Notes: generated by a model from the sequence alone, not told the origin. Positions 1 to 6,208 are shown, numbered from the stretch's first letter. The stretch: DNA of 8,509 nt from an uncultured Corynebacterium sp. (GCF_946221155.1 NZ_CAMIAN010000061.1:1-8509); one strand, 5' to 3'. Numbers and translations are program-made.

Positions 1-86
1 ACTTAAAAGAAACTTACAGGGGGCTTGCAAATGGGCATCAGGAAATCTCAAGAATCAGAGATTAAAAAAGACAATCGTTCCGCATA

Positions 87-147
87 GCGGGCGTGGGCTA
101 ACGACAGCCTGCGGGTAGCCCAAGGCGATGACTCGCCGGTAGCCCGC
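87..147 (+). other. candidate structured RNA, three-way junction
   Basis: Three perfectly complementary helices nest without conflict. P1 is GCGGGC 87-92 with GCCCGC 142-147. P2 is TGGGCTA 94-100 with TAGCCCA 116-122 and a 15-nt loop. P3 is GGCGA 124-128 with TCGCC 133-137 and a 4-nt loop. Adjacent helices are one or a few bases apart, as in a compact three-way junction. The sequence GGTAGCCC also occurs twice (114-121 and 138-145), so alternative pairings exist. It matches none of the riboswitch consensus elements I know (TPP, cobalamin, glycine, SAM, ydaO). A GC-rich genome makes chance helices common, so this is an inference from pairing only. Confidence 0.3.
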
Positions 148-229
148 CGATACCTCAAGGCTTTGCCCGCGCAGCAGCGGTTCGCTTGAAGTTTGGGGCC
201 CGCCTCTAGAAGTGAGTTGGAGAACTGGG

Positions 230-261
230 CCCGAGCACCCTACTCAAAGACTGAGCTCGGG
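230..261 (+). promoter_or_regulatory. hairpin just upstream of the ribosome binding site
   Basis: CCCGAGC 230-236 pairs with GCTCGGG 255-261 around an 18-nt loop, ending about 20 bases before the AAAGGAGA ribosome binding site at 281-288. The 5' arm overlaps a second GGGCCC (227-232) that can instead pair with GGGCCC at 196-201, so two exclusive folds are possible. There is no T-run behind the stem, so it is not an ordinary intrinsic terminator. A regulatory role is only suggested by position. Confidence 0.25.
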
Positions 262-295
262 TACTAAGAATGAGAACTGAAAAGGAGACAGCCGG

Positions 296-1537
296 GTGGT
301 AAAAACACCTACCTCTAGGAGCTCCGCGACAACCCGCGGAGACCAAACCCCCACCAGCGCAAACAGTGCTGAAACGGCAGCCGACGGGCCAGCCAGCGCA
401 GAGCGCGCGGATGGCGCGGGCCAGACCGCTGGCGCAGAGCGCGCGGAGATTTCAGCGGCAGACGACGGAACGGCAAATGCCAAGAGCCCGCGCATCCTCG
501 GACTCGACATCGCCCGCGGACTCGCAATCCTCGGGATGATTTACCTGCACCTCGGCCACCCGCTATGGCAAACAAAGGTGATCCTGTCGGGACTCCCGGC
601 GGCACTGTTCGCGGTGATCGCGGGCGTGACCATGATGCTCATCTGGACCAACGCCAGCGCACGCGCCACCGCCCGCGTCGAGGCACGGGCTCAGAGCGCG
701 GCGCATGCACAAGCCGACGCAGTCGCGAGCGCAGCGCAGGCCATCACGCAGGCGCCCACTATGCAGACCATCGCGAAGCTCGCAGCTCGCGGGGCGCTGA
801 TCACCCTCATCGGCCTGGCGCTCCTGCCCGCTGGCGGGGAGATCCAGGTCGTGCTGGTCGTCCTCGGCGCGACGATGCTCGCCACCGCCTGGGTGCCTCC
901 ACTGCCGACGGCCGCGAAAGTCGCGCTCCTGCTGATCGCCACAGCCGCCGCCACGTGGCGCTACGCCCCACTGGAACTCCCGCTCCCTTACCCCCACCTC
1001 GCGTGGGTCGCGTACATCCTGGCCGGGATGATCCTCTTCGACGTGTACGTGGGAAAGGACGGCACGGGGGCTGGTGGCGTCACGAAGATAACAACCGCAA
1101 TTGCTTGCGTCGCCGCAGCAATCGGCTTCTACCTGCGATTTCAGACTGACCTGCCCGGCTGGGCGCGCGCGACCGGGCACACGGGCGTGCTGGGCGAGAT
1201 CGTGCTTTCCATCGCCGTCGCCGCCATCGTGCTGCACCTGAGCCTGATCGTCGGGCGCCGCGTGCGGGCTATGAATCCGCTGGTCGCGCTGGGTTCCATG
1301 GCGCTGACGGTGTACATCCTGCACGTGCTTTCGGCCCTGTGGTGGCAGACGCACGTGTCGCTGCACTCTGACTTGTGGGCGGCGGCGTTTATCGCGACGT
1401 TCCTGGTGTTCGCGTGGGCGTGGAAGAAGCTGGCCAGCGGGCAGGCGCGGAAGTTGTTTGCAGGGCAGGGGCCGGCGGAACGCTGCGTTGCGCAGGCGGT
1501 CTGGCTGATCGCGGGGGAACGAGGAGCACGAGCATGA
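296..1537 (+). CDS. polytopic membrane protein, DUF1624/DUF418-like (acyltransferase superfamily)
   Basis: 413 aa. GTG start, chosen because AAAGGAGA lies at 281-288 with 7 bases between them. Residues 1-65 are a hydrophilic Ala/Thr/Ser/Glu-rich tail, probably cytoplasmic and disordered. The family-like signature follows: RILGLDIARGLAILGMI from residue 66, with D71 and R74 at the membrane entry and H85 in the first helix. About ten hydrophobic helices follow. An Ala/Arg/Glu/Gln-rich amphipathic insert (about 118-160) separates helices 2 and 3. Near the C-terminus NPLVALGSMALTVYILHVL and GPAE (392-395) resemble conserved blocks of DUF418/DUF1624 (heparan-alpha-glucosaminide N-acetyltransferase-like) proteins. 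By family it may move acyl groups across or at the membrane, perhaps onto envelope glycans; substrate is unknown. Its stop overlaps the next start (ATGA), so the two are probably translated together. Confidence 0.7.
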   Translation: MVKTPTSRSSATTRGDQTPTSANSAETAADGPASAERADGAGQTAGAERAEISAADDGTANAKSPRILGLDIARGLAILGMIYLHLGHPLWQTKVILSGLPAALFAVIAGVTMMLIWTNASARATARVEARAQSAAHAQADAVASAAQAITQAPTMQTIAKLAARGALITLIGLALLPAGGEIQVVLVVLGATMLATAWVPPLPTAAKVALLLIATAAATWRYAPLELPLPYPHLAWVAYILAGMILFDVYVGKDGTGAGGVTKITTAIACVAAAIGFYLRFQTDLPGWARATGHTGVLGEIVLSIAVAAIVLHLSLIVGRRVRAMNPLVALGSMALTVYILHVLSALWWQTHVSLHSDLWAAAFIATFLVFAWAWKKLASGQARKLFAGQGPAERCVAQAVWLIAGERGARA

Positions 1538-2682
1538 AGAAACTGACACTACGAACGGCAGCCATCGCGGCTGCAGCAGCCCTAGCCGGCGGGTGCGTGG
1601 CCCCCGCCAGCGCGCTGGAATACGGCGAGCAGGCGCCGGACAACGCGGAGTCGCGGACGGTCGCATCCCTGCGGATTGGGCGCGTCGGGAACTTCGGCGA
1701 CTGCACGGGCACGCTCGTGGCCCCGCAGTGGGTGCTGACGGCTCGCCACTGCCTGGAATCCGTCTCCAACGAGGGCACGCAGGCGCGCATCGCGGGTGCT
1801 GTCTACGACGCGGATTCGTGGTCGCTGTCGCCTGTTATGGACGCCGGGCTCTTGCACCTCACCAAGCCCGTCGAGGGAGTCAAGCCGGCGGAGCTGGCCG
1901 GTAGCATGCCGGGCGTGGGCGACGAGGGGAACCTCTACGGCTGGAGTAGTAGCTCGCTGATGGCGCGCAAGGGTGATCTGCCGGTGGCGCGGATGCGAGT
2001 GCGGGAGATTCTCGCCGGGCCGGGCGCTGGCGGTTCACCAGCGCCGGCAGCGCCGCATGTTGAGGGCGGTGTGGAGTCTATCCCCGCGCCCGGCGGAGCC
2101 GGCGGTTCCGGCGGAGCGGGCGCTCCGCAGATTCTCCGAGGCGACGGCGCCATGCCGGAGCCCGGATCCCCTGCCCCTGGAAAGTCCAGCGCACCGAAGT
2201 CTTCCGCTTCCGCGGAAGTCGCAAGCCCCGAAGGCGTGGAGTCCGTCCCCGCCGAAATCGCTATGGGTGGTGGAGAGGTTTCTGCGGATGGGGCGGGTGG
2301 CGTCATGCCAAAAATCGTCGGAGGAATCCTCGAGGCAGAGTCCCTCTCGCGCGCCGCGATGCAAGGCGGCGACTCGGGTGCGCCGTTCTTCGTAGGCGGC
2401 AAACTCGCCGGGCTCGCGACCGCGGGTACGGCCAACGGAGACCCGGACCTGCCCTCGCCGACGGCGGCCATCACCACGCTTTCGGACGCCTCGGCCTGGA
2501 TAGAGGACGTCACCAGCGGGCGCGACACGTCCAGCGTGTTGACAGCGGACACCACTCCCGCGCCGCCGAAAACGCCGCAGACCAGCGGAGACTATGTCGG
2601 GCGGTATTTTGCGGTGGCTGCGGCCGGGCTGGTGCTGGCACTCGCGCTGGGCTGGCTCGGCCGACGGAAGTTGTCAAAGTAG
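1534..2682 (+). CDS. secreted, C-terminally membrane-anchored trypsin-like (S1) serine protease
   Basis: 382 aa. Start at ATG 1534, with GAGGAG at 1521-1526 and an ATGA overlap with the upstream gene; the open frame extends further 5' but only inside that gene. Residues 1-27 form a Sec signal peptide (MKK, Ala-rich core, cleavage likely after APASA27). The mature end LEYGEQA would then be exposed directly, without a zymogen propeptide. A lipoprotein site at C21 (LAGGC) is less likely because the -3 residue is Ala. The catalytic triad is visible: H72 in TARHC, D103 in DAGLLHL, S281 in GGDSGAP. D-to-S spacing is about 178 residues, far longer than in chymotrypsin (about 93), because of a Gly/Pro/Ala/Ser-rich insert at about 163-275. 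Residues 359-376 are a membrane helix followed by GRRKLSK, giving an outward-facing, tail-anchored enzyme. Substrate unknown; a role in envelope protein processing is inference. Confidence 0.85.
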   Translation: MKKLTLRTAAIAAAAALAGGCVAPASALEYGEQAPDNAESRTVASLRIGRVGNFGDCTGTLVAPQWVLTARHCLESVSNEGTQARIAGAVYDADSWSLSPVMDAGLLHLTKPVEGVKPAELAGSMPGVGDEGNLYGWSSSSLMARKGDLPVARMRVREILAGPGAGGSPAPAAPHVEGGVESIPAPGGAGGSGGAGAPQILRGDGAMPEPGSPAPGKSSAPKSSASAEVASPEGVESVPAEIAMGGGEVSADGAGGVMPKIVGGILEAESLSRAAMQGGDSGAPFFVGGKLAGLATAGTANGDPDLPSPTAAITTLSDASAWIEDVTSGRDTSSVLTADTTPAPPKTPQTSGDYVGRYFAVAAAGLVLALALGWLGRRKLSK

Positions 2683-2690
2683 GTTCAGCC

Positions 2691-2748
2691 GCCGGGCAGG
2701 GGGTGCCCGGCGCCTGACGCCGCGCCAGGCCTGCCCCTGCGGGCGGAC
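2691..2748 (+). terminator. hairpin cluster after the protease gene
   Basis: Eight bases after the protease stop, GCCGGGCA 2691-2698 pairs perfectly with TGCCCGGC 2704-2711 around GGGGG. It is followed at once by GCCTG 2712-2716 / CAGGC 2726-2730, and then by a short GCCC/GGGC stem near 2733-2745. There is no T-run, so this is a strong-stem, tail-less structure; termination of the two-gene unit is inferred from position. Confidence 0.4.
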
Positions 2749-2822
2749 GATGCTGGGCGCGCCGGGTCTTGCCCTTGCTTACGTCCCTCGGTGCCTTAGG
2801 TGCGAGCAGTTTCGGAAAGTAA

Positions 2823-2931
2823 TGTCCCAAATTCCACGTCTTAGAATATAACTATTCTGTTTGCGCAGTTCAGAAGCTTGCAAAATCGAGCTTCAAATCC
2901 GCTACTTCCGATAACTCGAAGATTTGGGACA
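2823..2931 (+). repeat. 109-bp inverted-end element, copy A
   Basis: The element begins TGTCCCAAAT and ends ATTTGGGACA. It is exactly as long as copy B at 3266-3374 and about two thirds identical to it in the same orientation, with conserved interior blocks such as ATAACT…TTCTGTTT and TGCAAAAT. The left arm lacks two bases (CT) relative to copy B, so its inverted repeat is imperfect beyond the first ten bases. It is clearly AT-richer than the surrounding DNA. No flanking target duplication is visible. It could be an old MITE or a structured intergenic repeat. Confidence 0.7.
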
Positions 2932-2960
2932 TCGCTTCACCGGAATTGTGCCCGGGGCAC

Positions 2961-3039
2961 GTCTGCAGCATGCCTGCAGCGTGTTTGCTGCGTGTTTGTA
3001 ACGTGCCTGCGGGCGCGTCTGCAGTATGTGTGCGGGCAT
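2961..3039 (+). repeat. degenerate 11-nt-period tandem array
   Basis: Seven consecutive units, five of 11 and two of 12 bases, follow a pattern close to GYYTGCAGCGT: GTCTGCAGCAT, GCCTGCAGCGT, GTTTGCTGCGT, GTTTGTAACGT, GCCTGCGGGCGC, GTCTGCAGTAT, GTGTGCGGGCAT. The period is not a multiple of three and the units have drifted, so coding is unlikely. The 11-base phase is close to one helical turn, but any protein binding is speculation. Confidence 0.6.
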
Positions 3040-3265
3040 CTTCGGTGCCCTTCGGGTGAGGTTGGAGGTCTCCGGAGGGGGTGGTGGCCTTGGGTTGAAG
3101 TTGGGTAGGCGGATGTGATGGGGGTCGGTTTTAGACCGAAGCGCTGTAAGCGCCATAGACGGCCGAAACCGGGGCAGGGGATACCTGGGTAGGGGTGTGA
3201 AAATGCGCCCCTCATTCGGGAATTGCCTAAAGTCGGACTTTTTGGAGTCCTGGCGCGAAGGGAAG

Positions 3266-3374
3266 TGTCCCAAATCTTCCACTCTGTTTTCATAACTTTC
3301 TGTTTATGCAGGTCAGGAGCGTGCAAAATTTTGCTGCAAGTTTGCTTTTCGTCGAAAGTGGAAGATTTGGGACA
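3266..3374 (+). repeat. 109-bp inverted-end element, copy B
   Basis: The ends are a perfect 17-bp inverted repeat, TGTCCCAAATCTTCCAC at 3266-3282 and its complement at 3358-3374. The interior (GC about 41% over the whole element by hand count) contains the perfect palindrome GCAAAATTTTGC at 3323-3334 and TGCAG/CTGCA flanking arms. It lies in the same orientation as copy A and 334 bp after it. It encodes no transposase. Flanks GGAAG and TCCAG show no direct target duplication. It is either a non-autonomous transposon-like element or a stable hairpin-forming repeat of the genome. Confidence 0.75.
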
Positions 3375-3644
3375 TCCAGGCCTTCGCAAGTGCTCACGCC
3401 GGGGCTGAAGGTGGGGCAATCGGGCTCAAATGACAGGGTGTAGGAGGCTTTGGGGCGAGGCGGAGGTGGATCCATGGCGAGTACTGTTGCCGAGGAAGTA
3501 AGAGTGCCGTCTCTGGGACCTAAGAGTATTGCTGCAGGGGATTAAAAGTCTCAGCAATGGGAGTGTGCAGGGCGCGAGCCTGGGGATTCCTGGCTAGACT
3601 GAACGCGATCACTCTCGGTGGTGATTTGTCGCACAGTAGTAATA

Positions 3645-3772
3645 CTGCGCGGCGGAAAGACTGCGCGGCTGAACTGCTGCGTGGCGGAAGTGCCGTGCGC
3701 CTGAGCTGCTGTATGGCAGACATGCCTGGCGGCGGAACTGCTGCGCGGCGGAATTGTCAAGCGGCGGAGAAT
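3645..3772 (+). repeat. 16-nt-period tandem array, eight units
   Basis: Eight consecutive units of exactly 16 bases follow the consensus CTGCGCGGCGGAACTG. Units 1, 2, 3, 6 and 7 are close to it; units 4, 5 and 8 have drifted but keep the length. A ninth, weaker unit may follow at 3773-3788. The array stops 50 bases before the start codon of the beta-lactamase-like gene. Because 16 is not a multiple of three, the repeated peptides seen in several overlapping frames are by-products. There are no spacers, so it is not a CRISPR. Confidence 0.75.
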
Positions 3773-3822
3773 GCGCCGCCGAGACGGAAGGCTTCAAGGA
3801 AACAGCTGGTCAAGGAGGGAAA

Positions 3823-5085
3823 ATGGCGAGCAATGAGCGCCCCGAAGGCGCTGCACGCCGCTCTCAGGGCTGGCGTGGGATGTACACGGGCGAGCCGGAA
3901 ACGCAGGCCGGCGCGCAGCCGGAAACGCAGGCTGGTGCTCAGCAGGGAGCTACCGCCGGCGCGCAAGCTGCTGATGAGCAGTGGGAGTTCGCCGCTGGGC
4001 GGGACGGCGCGCAGCAGGGGACTGCTGCCACGCAAGCCGACGGTTCGCTAGCCGCCGAACCCGACGAGCCTGAAGGGAAGCCGCGGAACGGCGCCCGTGG
4101 CGCCCGTGGCACTCGCGGTGGCGGTGGCCGCGGCGGAATCGTCGCGGGCCTCGCAGTGGGAGCCGCCGTCCTCGCCATCACGGTCGGTCTGGTGATGGGG
4201 CTAAACGGCGGGGAAGGTGGCGTCGATAAGAATGGCGAGGAGAGCGCACCCGCCGCGAACACCGCCACAGCGCCCGACACCGACGGCGCCGACGGCGCGA
4301 ATGCTACCCCGCCGACCGACGAGGAACAGCAGGCGAAACTGGACAAGCTGGCGGCGGAAGTCTCAAAGCAAAACAACGTGCAGGTCGGAGTGGCAATCCT
4401 CGGGCAGGGAGGCCCGCTGCACGCGGGCAAGCTCAACGAGGAGGGCGCCTGGTCGACGATCAAGGTGCCGATCGCAGGCGCGGTCGAGGAGAAGCTGCGC
4501 CACGCGGAAGCCCATGGCCAGCCCGCCCCGCGCGCCGCGATGGAAGCCGACATGGACGCGGCGATCCACTATTCGGATAATGACGCCGCGTTTCGGCTCT
4601 GGATGTATGTCGGCGACGGCTCGGACCGTACAGCCTCGTACAAAGTGCGCGATTACATGCACCGCGTAGGCGATCCGACGAACGCGGCGAAGCAGTTTGA
4701 AGATGGGGTCTACATCGGGTTCGGCGCGATTAAGTGGAAGCTGACGGATCAGGTGAAATTCATGGACGGGTTCCGGTGCATGAATGGCTCGGAGAAGGTG
4801 CTGACGCGCATGGAGCACATCATCCCGGAGCACAGCTACGGGCTGGCGAAAATCGAGGGTGCGCAGTTTAAGGGCGGCTGGGGGCCGGAGCCGGACGGGC
4901 GGTTTATCTACCGACAGCTGGGGTTGGTGCCTGGCCCGAACGGCGAAATGACCCCCGTGGCAATTATGGCGATCCCCAACGATGGGTTGGAGCCGACTGC
5001 GTGGGCGGGCGCAGATTCCCTGGCAAAGAAGCTGCCTGACGTGCTGGAAGGCGCCCCGCCGGCGAAAACAAAGGGAGACTGCTAG
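3823..5085 (+). CDS. membrane-anchored serine beta-lactamase/PBP-like protein
   Basis: 420 aa from ATG 3823, chosen for the strong AAGGAGG at 3812-3818; a start at 3754 in the same frame would lie inside the 16-nt repeat array. Residues 1-105 are hydrophilic, with PETQAGAQ repeated at 25-32 and 33-40 and a basic Gly/Arg stretch before one membrane helix (106-127), giving a type II topology with the C-terminal domain outside. An Ala/Thr/Asp linker (about 130-170) leads to the catalytic domain. Its motifs are S211-T-I-K214 (SxxK), S251-D-N253 (SDN) and K350-G-G (KTG equivalent), in the order of class A beta-lactamases and related hydrolases. SxxK to SDN is 40 residues rather than about 60, and no ExxLN omega-loop motif is visible, so true beta-lactam hydrolysis is doubtful. 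A role in peptidoglycan or envelope metabolism is inference. Confidence 0.8.
   Translation: MASNERPEGAARRSQGWRGMYTGEPETQAGAQPETQAGAQQGATAGAQAADEQWEFAAGRDGAQQGTAATQADGSLAAEPDEPEGKPRNGARGARGTRGGGGRGGIVAGLAVGAAVLAITVGLVMGLNGGEGGVDKNGEESAPAANTATAPDTDGADGANATPPTDEEQQAKLDKLAAEVSKQNNVQVGVAILGQGGPLHAGKLNEEGAWSTIKVPIAGAVEEKLRHAEAHGQPAPRAAMEADMDAAIHYSDNDAAFRLWMYVGDGSDRTASYKVRDYMHRVGDPTNAAKQFEDGVYIGFGAIKWKLTDQVKFMDGFRCMNGSEKVLTRMEHIIPEHSYGLAKIEGAQFKGGWGPEPDGRFIYRQLGLVPGPNGEMTPVAIMAIPNDGLEPTAWAGADSLAKKLPDVLEGAPPAKTKGDC
3895..3942 (+). repeat. in-frame 24-nt tandem duplication
   Basis: Two adjacent 24-base copies (3895-3918, 3919-3942) encode PETQAGAQ twice in the cytoplasmic tail of the beta-lactamase-like protein. 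They differ only at third codon positions, and the following residues (QGATAGAQ) look like a decayed third copy. Confidence 0.7.
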
Positions 5086-5097
5086 CGTCGCCCCGTT

Positions 5098-5123
5098 GTG
5101 CCCGCGGTGTGGCCGCGCGGCAC
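5098..5123. terminator. bidirectional hairpin between convergent genes
   Basis: In the 45-base gap between two converging genes, GTGCCCGCGG 5098-5107 pairs with CCGCGCGGCAC 5113-5123 with a single bulged C and a five-base loop. An outer inverted repeat, CTAGCG 5082-5087 and CGCTAG 5129-5134, contains both stop codons. No T-run follows on either strand, so termination is inferred from position and stem strength. Confidence 0.45.
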
Positions 5124-5130
5124 CCCGGCG

Positions 5131-6168
5131 CTAGAAAACTCCGATCTGCGCGCCCATGGACTCCGCCGAGCGGAGCTGATCCAGCCAACCCGGCGCCCCC
5201 GGACGAACGCGGATGATCGGCCGGTTGGAAGCATCGCCCTTATTGCGTCCCGCCCGCGCTTCGAAGCGCCCGCGCGCGGCATGGCCATCCTCGGCAAGGG
5301 TCTTCAGGGAGCGATCCGGGTGGGCGATATCCTCCCGCGCGCCCTGCAGTAGTTCGATGGTCTGGTCCAAGGCCTCCAGCACAGCCGGGCGGTTGTTCTC
5401 AACCATCGCGCGCACCAGGTCAGGGTCCGTTCCAGCCACGCGCGTGCCGTCGCGGAAACTTGACGCCGCCAGGCTCAGCGCCAGCGGACCTCCACTATCG
5501 CCGGCGACGGCTAGCGCCTCGGCGAGGATGTGTGGCAGGTGGCTGACACGCCCCACGGCACTGTCGTGCCGGCGCGCGATCGCGGGGATGACCGCCGCGC
5601 CGACCTCCTCGGCAAGTCCGACCACGCGCACCCACGTATCCAGCCAGCGTTTATCTTCAGCCCCCGCAAGCTCCCGCGCGTTGTCATACGTCACGACCCA
5701 CACGGCACCTCGGAACAGCCCGTGCATCGTCGCCTGCCAGCCCGAGTTCGCGGTGCCAGCCATCGGATGCCCGCCCACGAAGCGATCGGACATGCCCTTC
5801 GCTTCCACGAGGTCGTGCACTTCCTGCTTCACGCTGGTCACGTCAGTAAAGCCGCAGGTCGGAGCGTGCTGAGATATGGCGTCAAGAAGAAAAGACAGCG
5901 CGGGCATCGGCACGCCAAGGATTAACAGTGCATCGGCCTCCTCGGCGCGGCGAAGCGTTGCCTCGAGGTCGGCCGACACGTCGTAGCCATCGCGGCGCGC
6001 GCGGGTGACGGTTTTCTCCGACCGATTCCAGCCGAACACGGGCCAGCCGGCGGCCTGCGCATCGCGCATCAGCGAGCCGCCGATCAGCCCCAGCCCCAGG
6101 ATGCACAGCGGACGGCGGTCCTCGGGGAGGGTGCTCAGGCGGTAGTCGGAAGAAATTTCGTAGCTCAC
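5131..6168 (-). CDS. tyrA: prephenate/arogenate dehydrogenase
   Basis: 345 aa from a GTG at 6168. It performs NAD(P)-dependent oxidative decarboxylation of prephenate or arogenate in tyrosine synthesis, in the cytoplasm; corynebacteria are known to use the arogenate route. The Rossmann motif GLGLIGGS is at 25-32. The end of strand 2 reads WNRS (47-50), where the Arg suggests NADP(H). TDVTSVK holds S112 and GGHPMAGTANSGW holds H134, the family's active-site positions; RVSHLPHILAEAL and RVAGTDPDLVRAM are further family blocks, and the end GAQIGVF resembles corynebacterial TyrA. No ACT or chorismate mutase domain is present. The start is uncertain: no clear ribosome binding site precedes it, and an ATG at 6210 would add 14 residues. 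It is divergent from the TIGR03941 gene 40 bases away and convergent with the beta-lactamase-like gene. Confidence 0.93.
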   Translation of the reverse strand: MSYEISSDYRLSTLPEDRRPLCILGLGLIGGSLMRDAQAAGWPVFGWNRSEKTVTRARRDGYDVSADLEATLRRAEEADALLILGVPMPALSFLLDAISQHAPTCGFTDVTSVKQEVHDLVEAKGMSDRFVGGHPMAGTANSGWQATMHGLFRGAVWVVTYDNARELAGAEDKRWLDTWVRVVGLAEEVGAAVIPAIARRHDSAVGRVSHLPHILAEALAVAGDSGGPLALSLAASSFRDGTRVAGTDPDLVRAMVENNRPAVLEALDQTIELLQGAREDIAHPDRSLKTLAEDGHAARGRFEARAGRNKGDASNRPIIRVRPGAPGWLDQLRSAESMGAQIGVF

Positions 6169-6208
6169 GCTACCCAGTGTTCCACAAAGCCGACTAGCGT
6201 TGGAAGGC
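6169..6208. promoter_or_regulatory. divergent promoter region, tyrA / tadA-associated gene
   Basis: Only 40 bases separate the chosen divergent starts, so both promoters must lie here or overlap coding sequence. TAGCGT occurs on both strands (6195-6200 plus; complement of 6167-6172 minus). The plus copy sits about 8 bases before the ATG at 6209, compatible with a -10 box of a leaderless transcript, a type common in corynebacteria. No -35 element is clear. Confidence 0.3.

Larger units (their letters stand above)
1..295 (+). other. gene-less leader before the membrane protein gene
   Basis: No open frame here looks like a gene. The first 80 bases are AT-rich and contain a small inverted repeat (AATCTC 44-49 / GAGATT 58-63); the rest is GC-rich with several nested inverted repeats, listed separately. 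No -35/-10 pair is convincing. TTGCAA at 25-30 has no good partner, and TAAGAAT at 265-271 could be a -10 for a short leader. The stretch ends in a good ribosome binding site, AAAGGAGA at 281-288, for the gene starting at 296. Confidence 0.5.
2683..3822. other. repeat-rich intergenic region, no credible gene
   Basis: About 1.1 kb in which I find no protein-coding gene with a ribosome binding site and recognisable content. It contains a hairpin cluster (2691-2748), two 109-bp inverted-end elements (2823-2931, 3266-3374), an 11-nt-period array (2961-3039) and a 16-nt-period array (3645-3772). Between the two elements, 3126-3171 can fold as CGGTTT/AAACCG around a GCGCT-GTA-AGCGC hairpin (3141-3153), and AAAGT-CGG-ACTTT with a T-run lies at 3229-3243. 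The interval 3375-3644 shows nothing clear beyond ordinary GC-rich sequence. Confidence 0.55.

Noticed and set aside
1..295. Known riboswitch or stable RNA (TPP, cobalamin, glycine, SAM, tmRNA, RNase P RNA)
   Set aside because: None of the conserved sequence blocks of these RNAs could be found; only generic helix potential is present.
563..1666. Long minus-strand open frame opposite the membrane protein and protease genes
   Set aside because: It is Arg/Pro/His-rich with no recognisable domain, and lies antisense to two well-supported genes with signal, membrane and catalytic motifs; long antisense frames are common in GC-rich DNA.
2878..3108. Cys-rich small frame spanning copy A and the 11-nt array
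   Set aside because: It begins at a TTG inside the repeat without a ribosome binding site, and its Cys pattern is produced by the 11-nt repeat.
3645..3772. CRISPR array
   Set aside because: The 16-base units are contiguous with no spacers, are degenerate, and have no cas gene nearby.
3520..3797. Minus-strand frames with repeated Ser-Ala-Ala-Gln peptides
   Set aside because: The peptides come from the 16-nt DNA repeat, which cycles through all three frames, so similar peptides appear in several overlapping frames; there is no ribosome binding site or family match.
3557..4051. Plus-strand frame of 164 codons running into the beta-lactamase-like gene
   Set aside because: It is Arg-rich, crosses the 16-nt array and overlaps the 5' part of a gene with a strong ribosome binding site in another frame.
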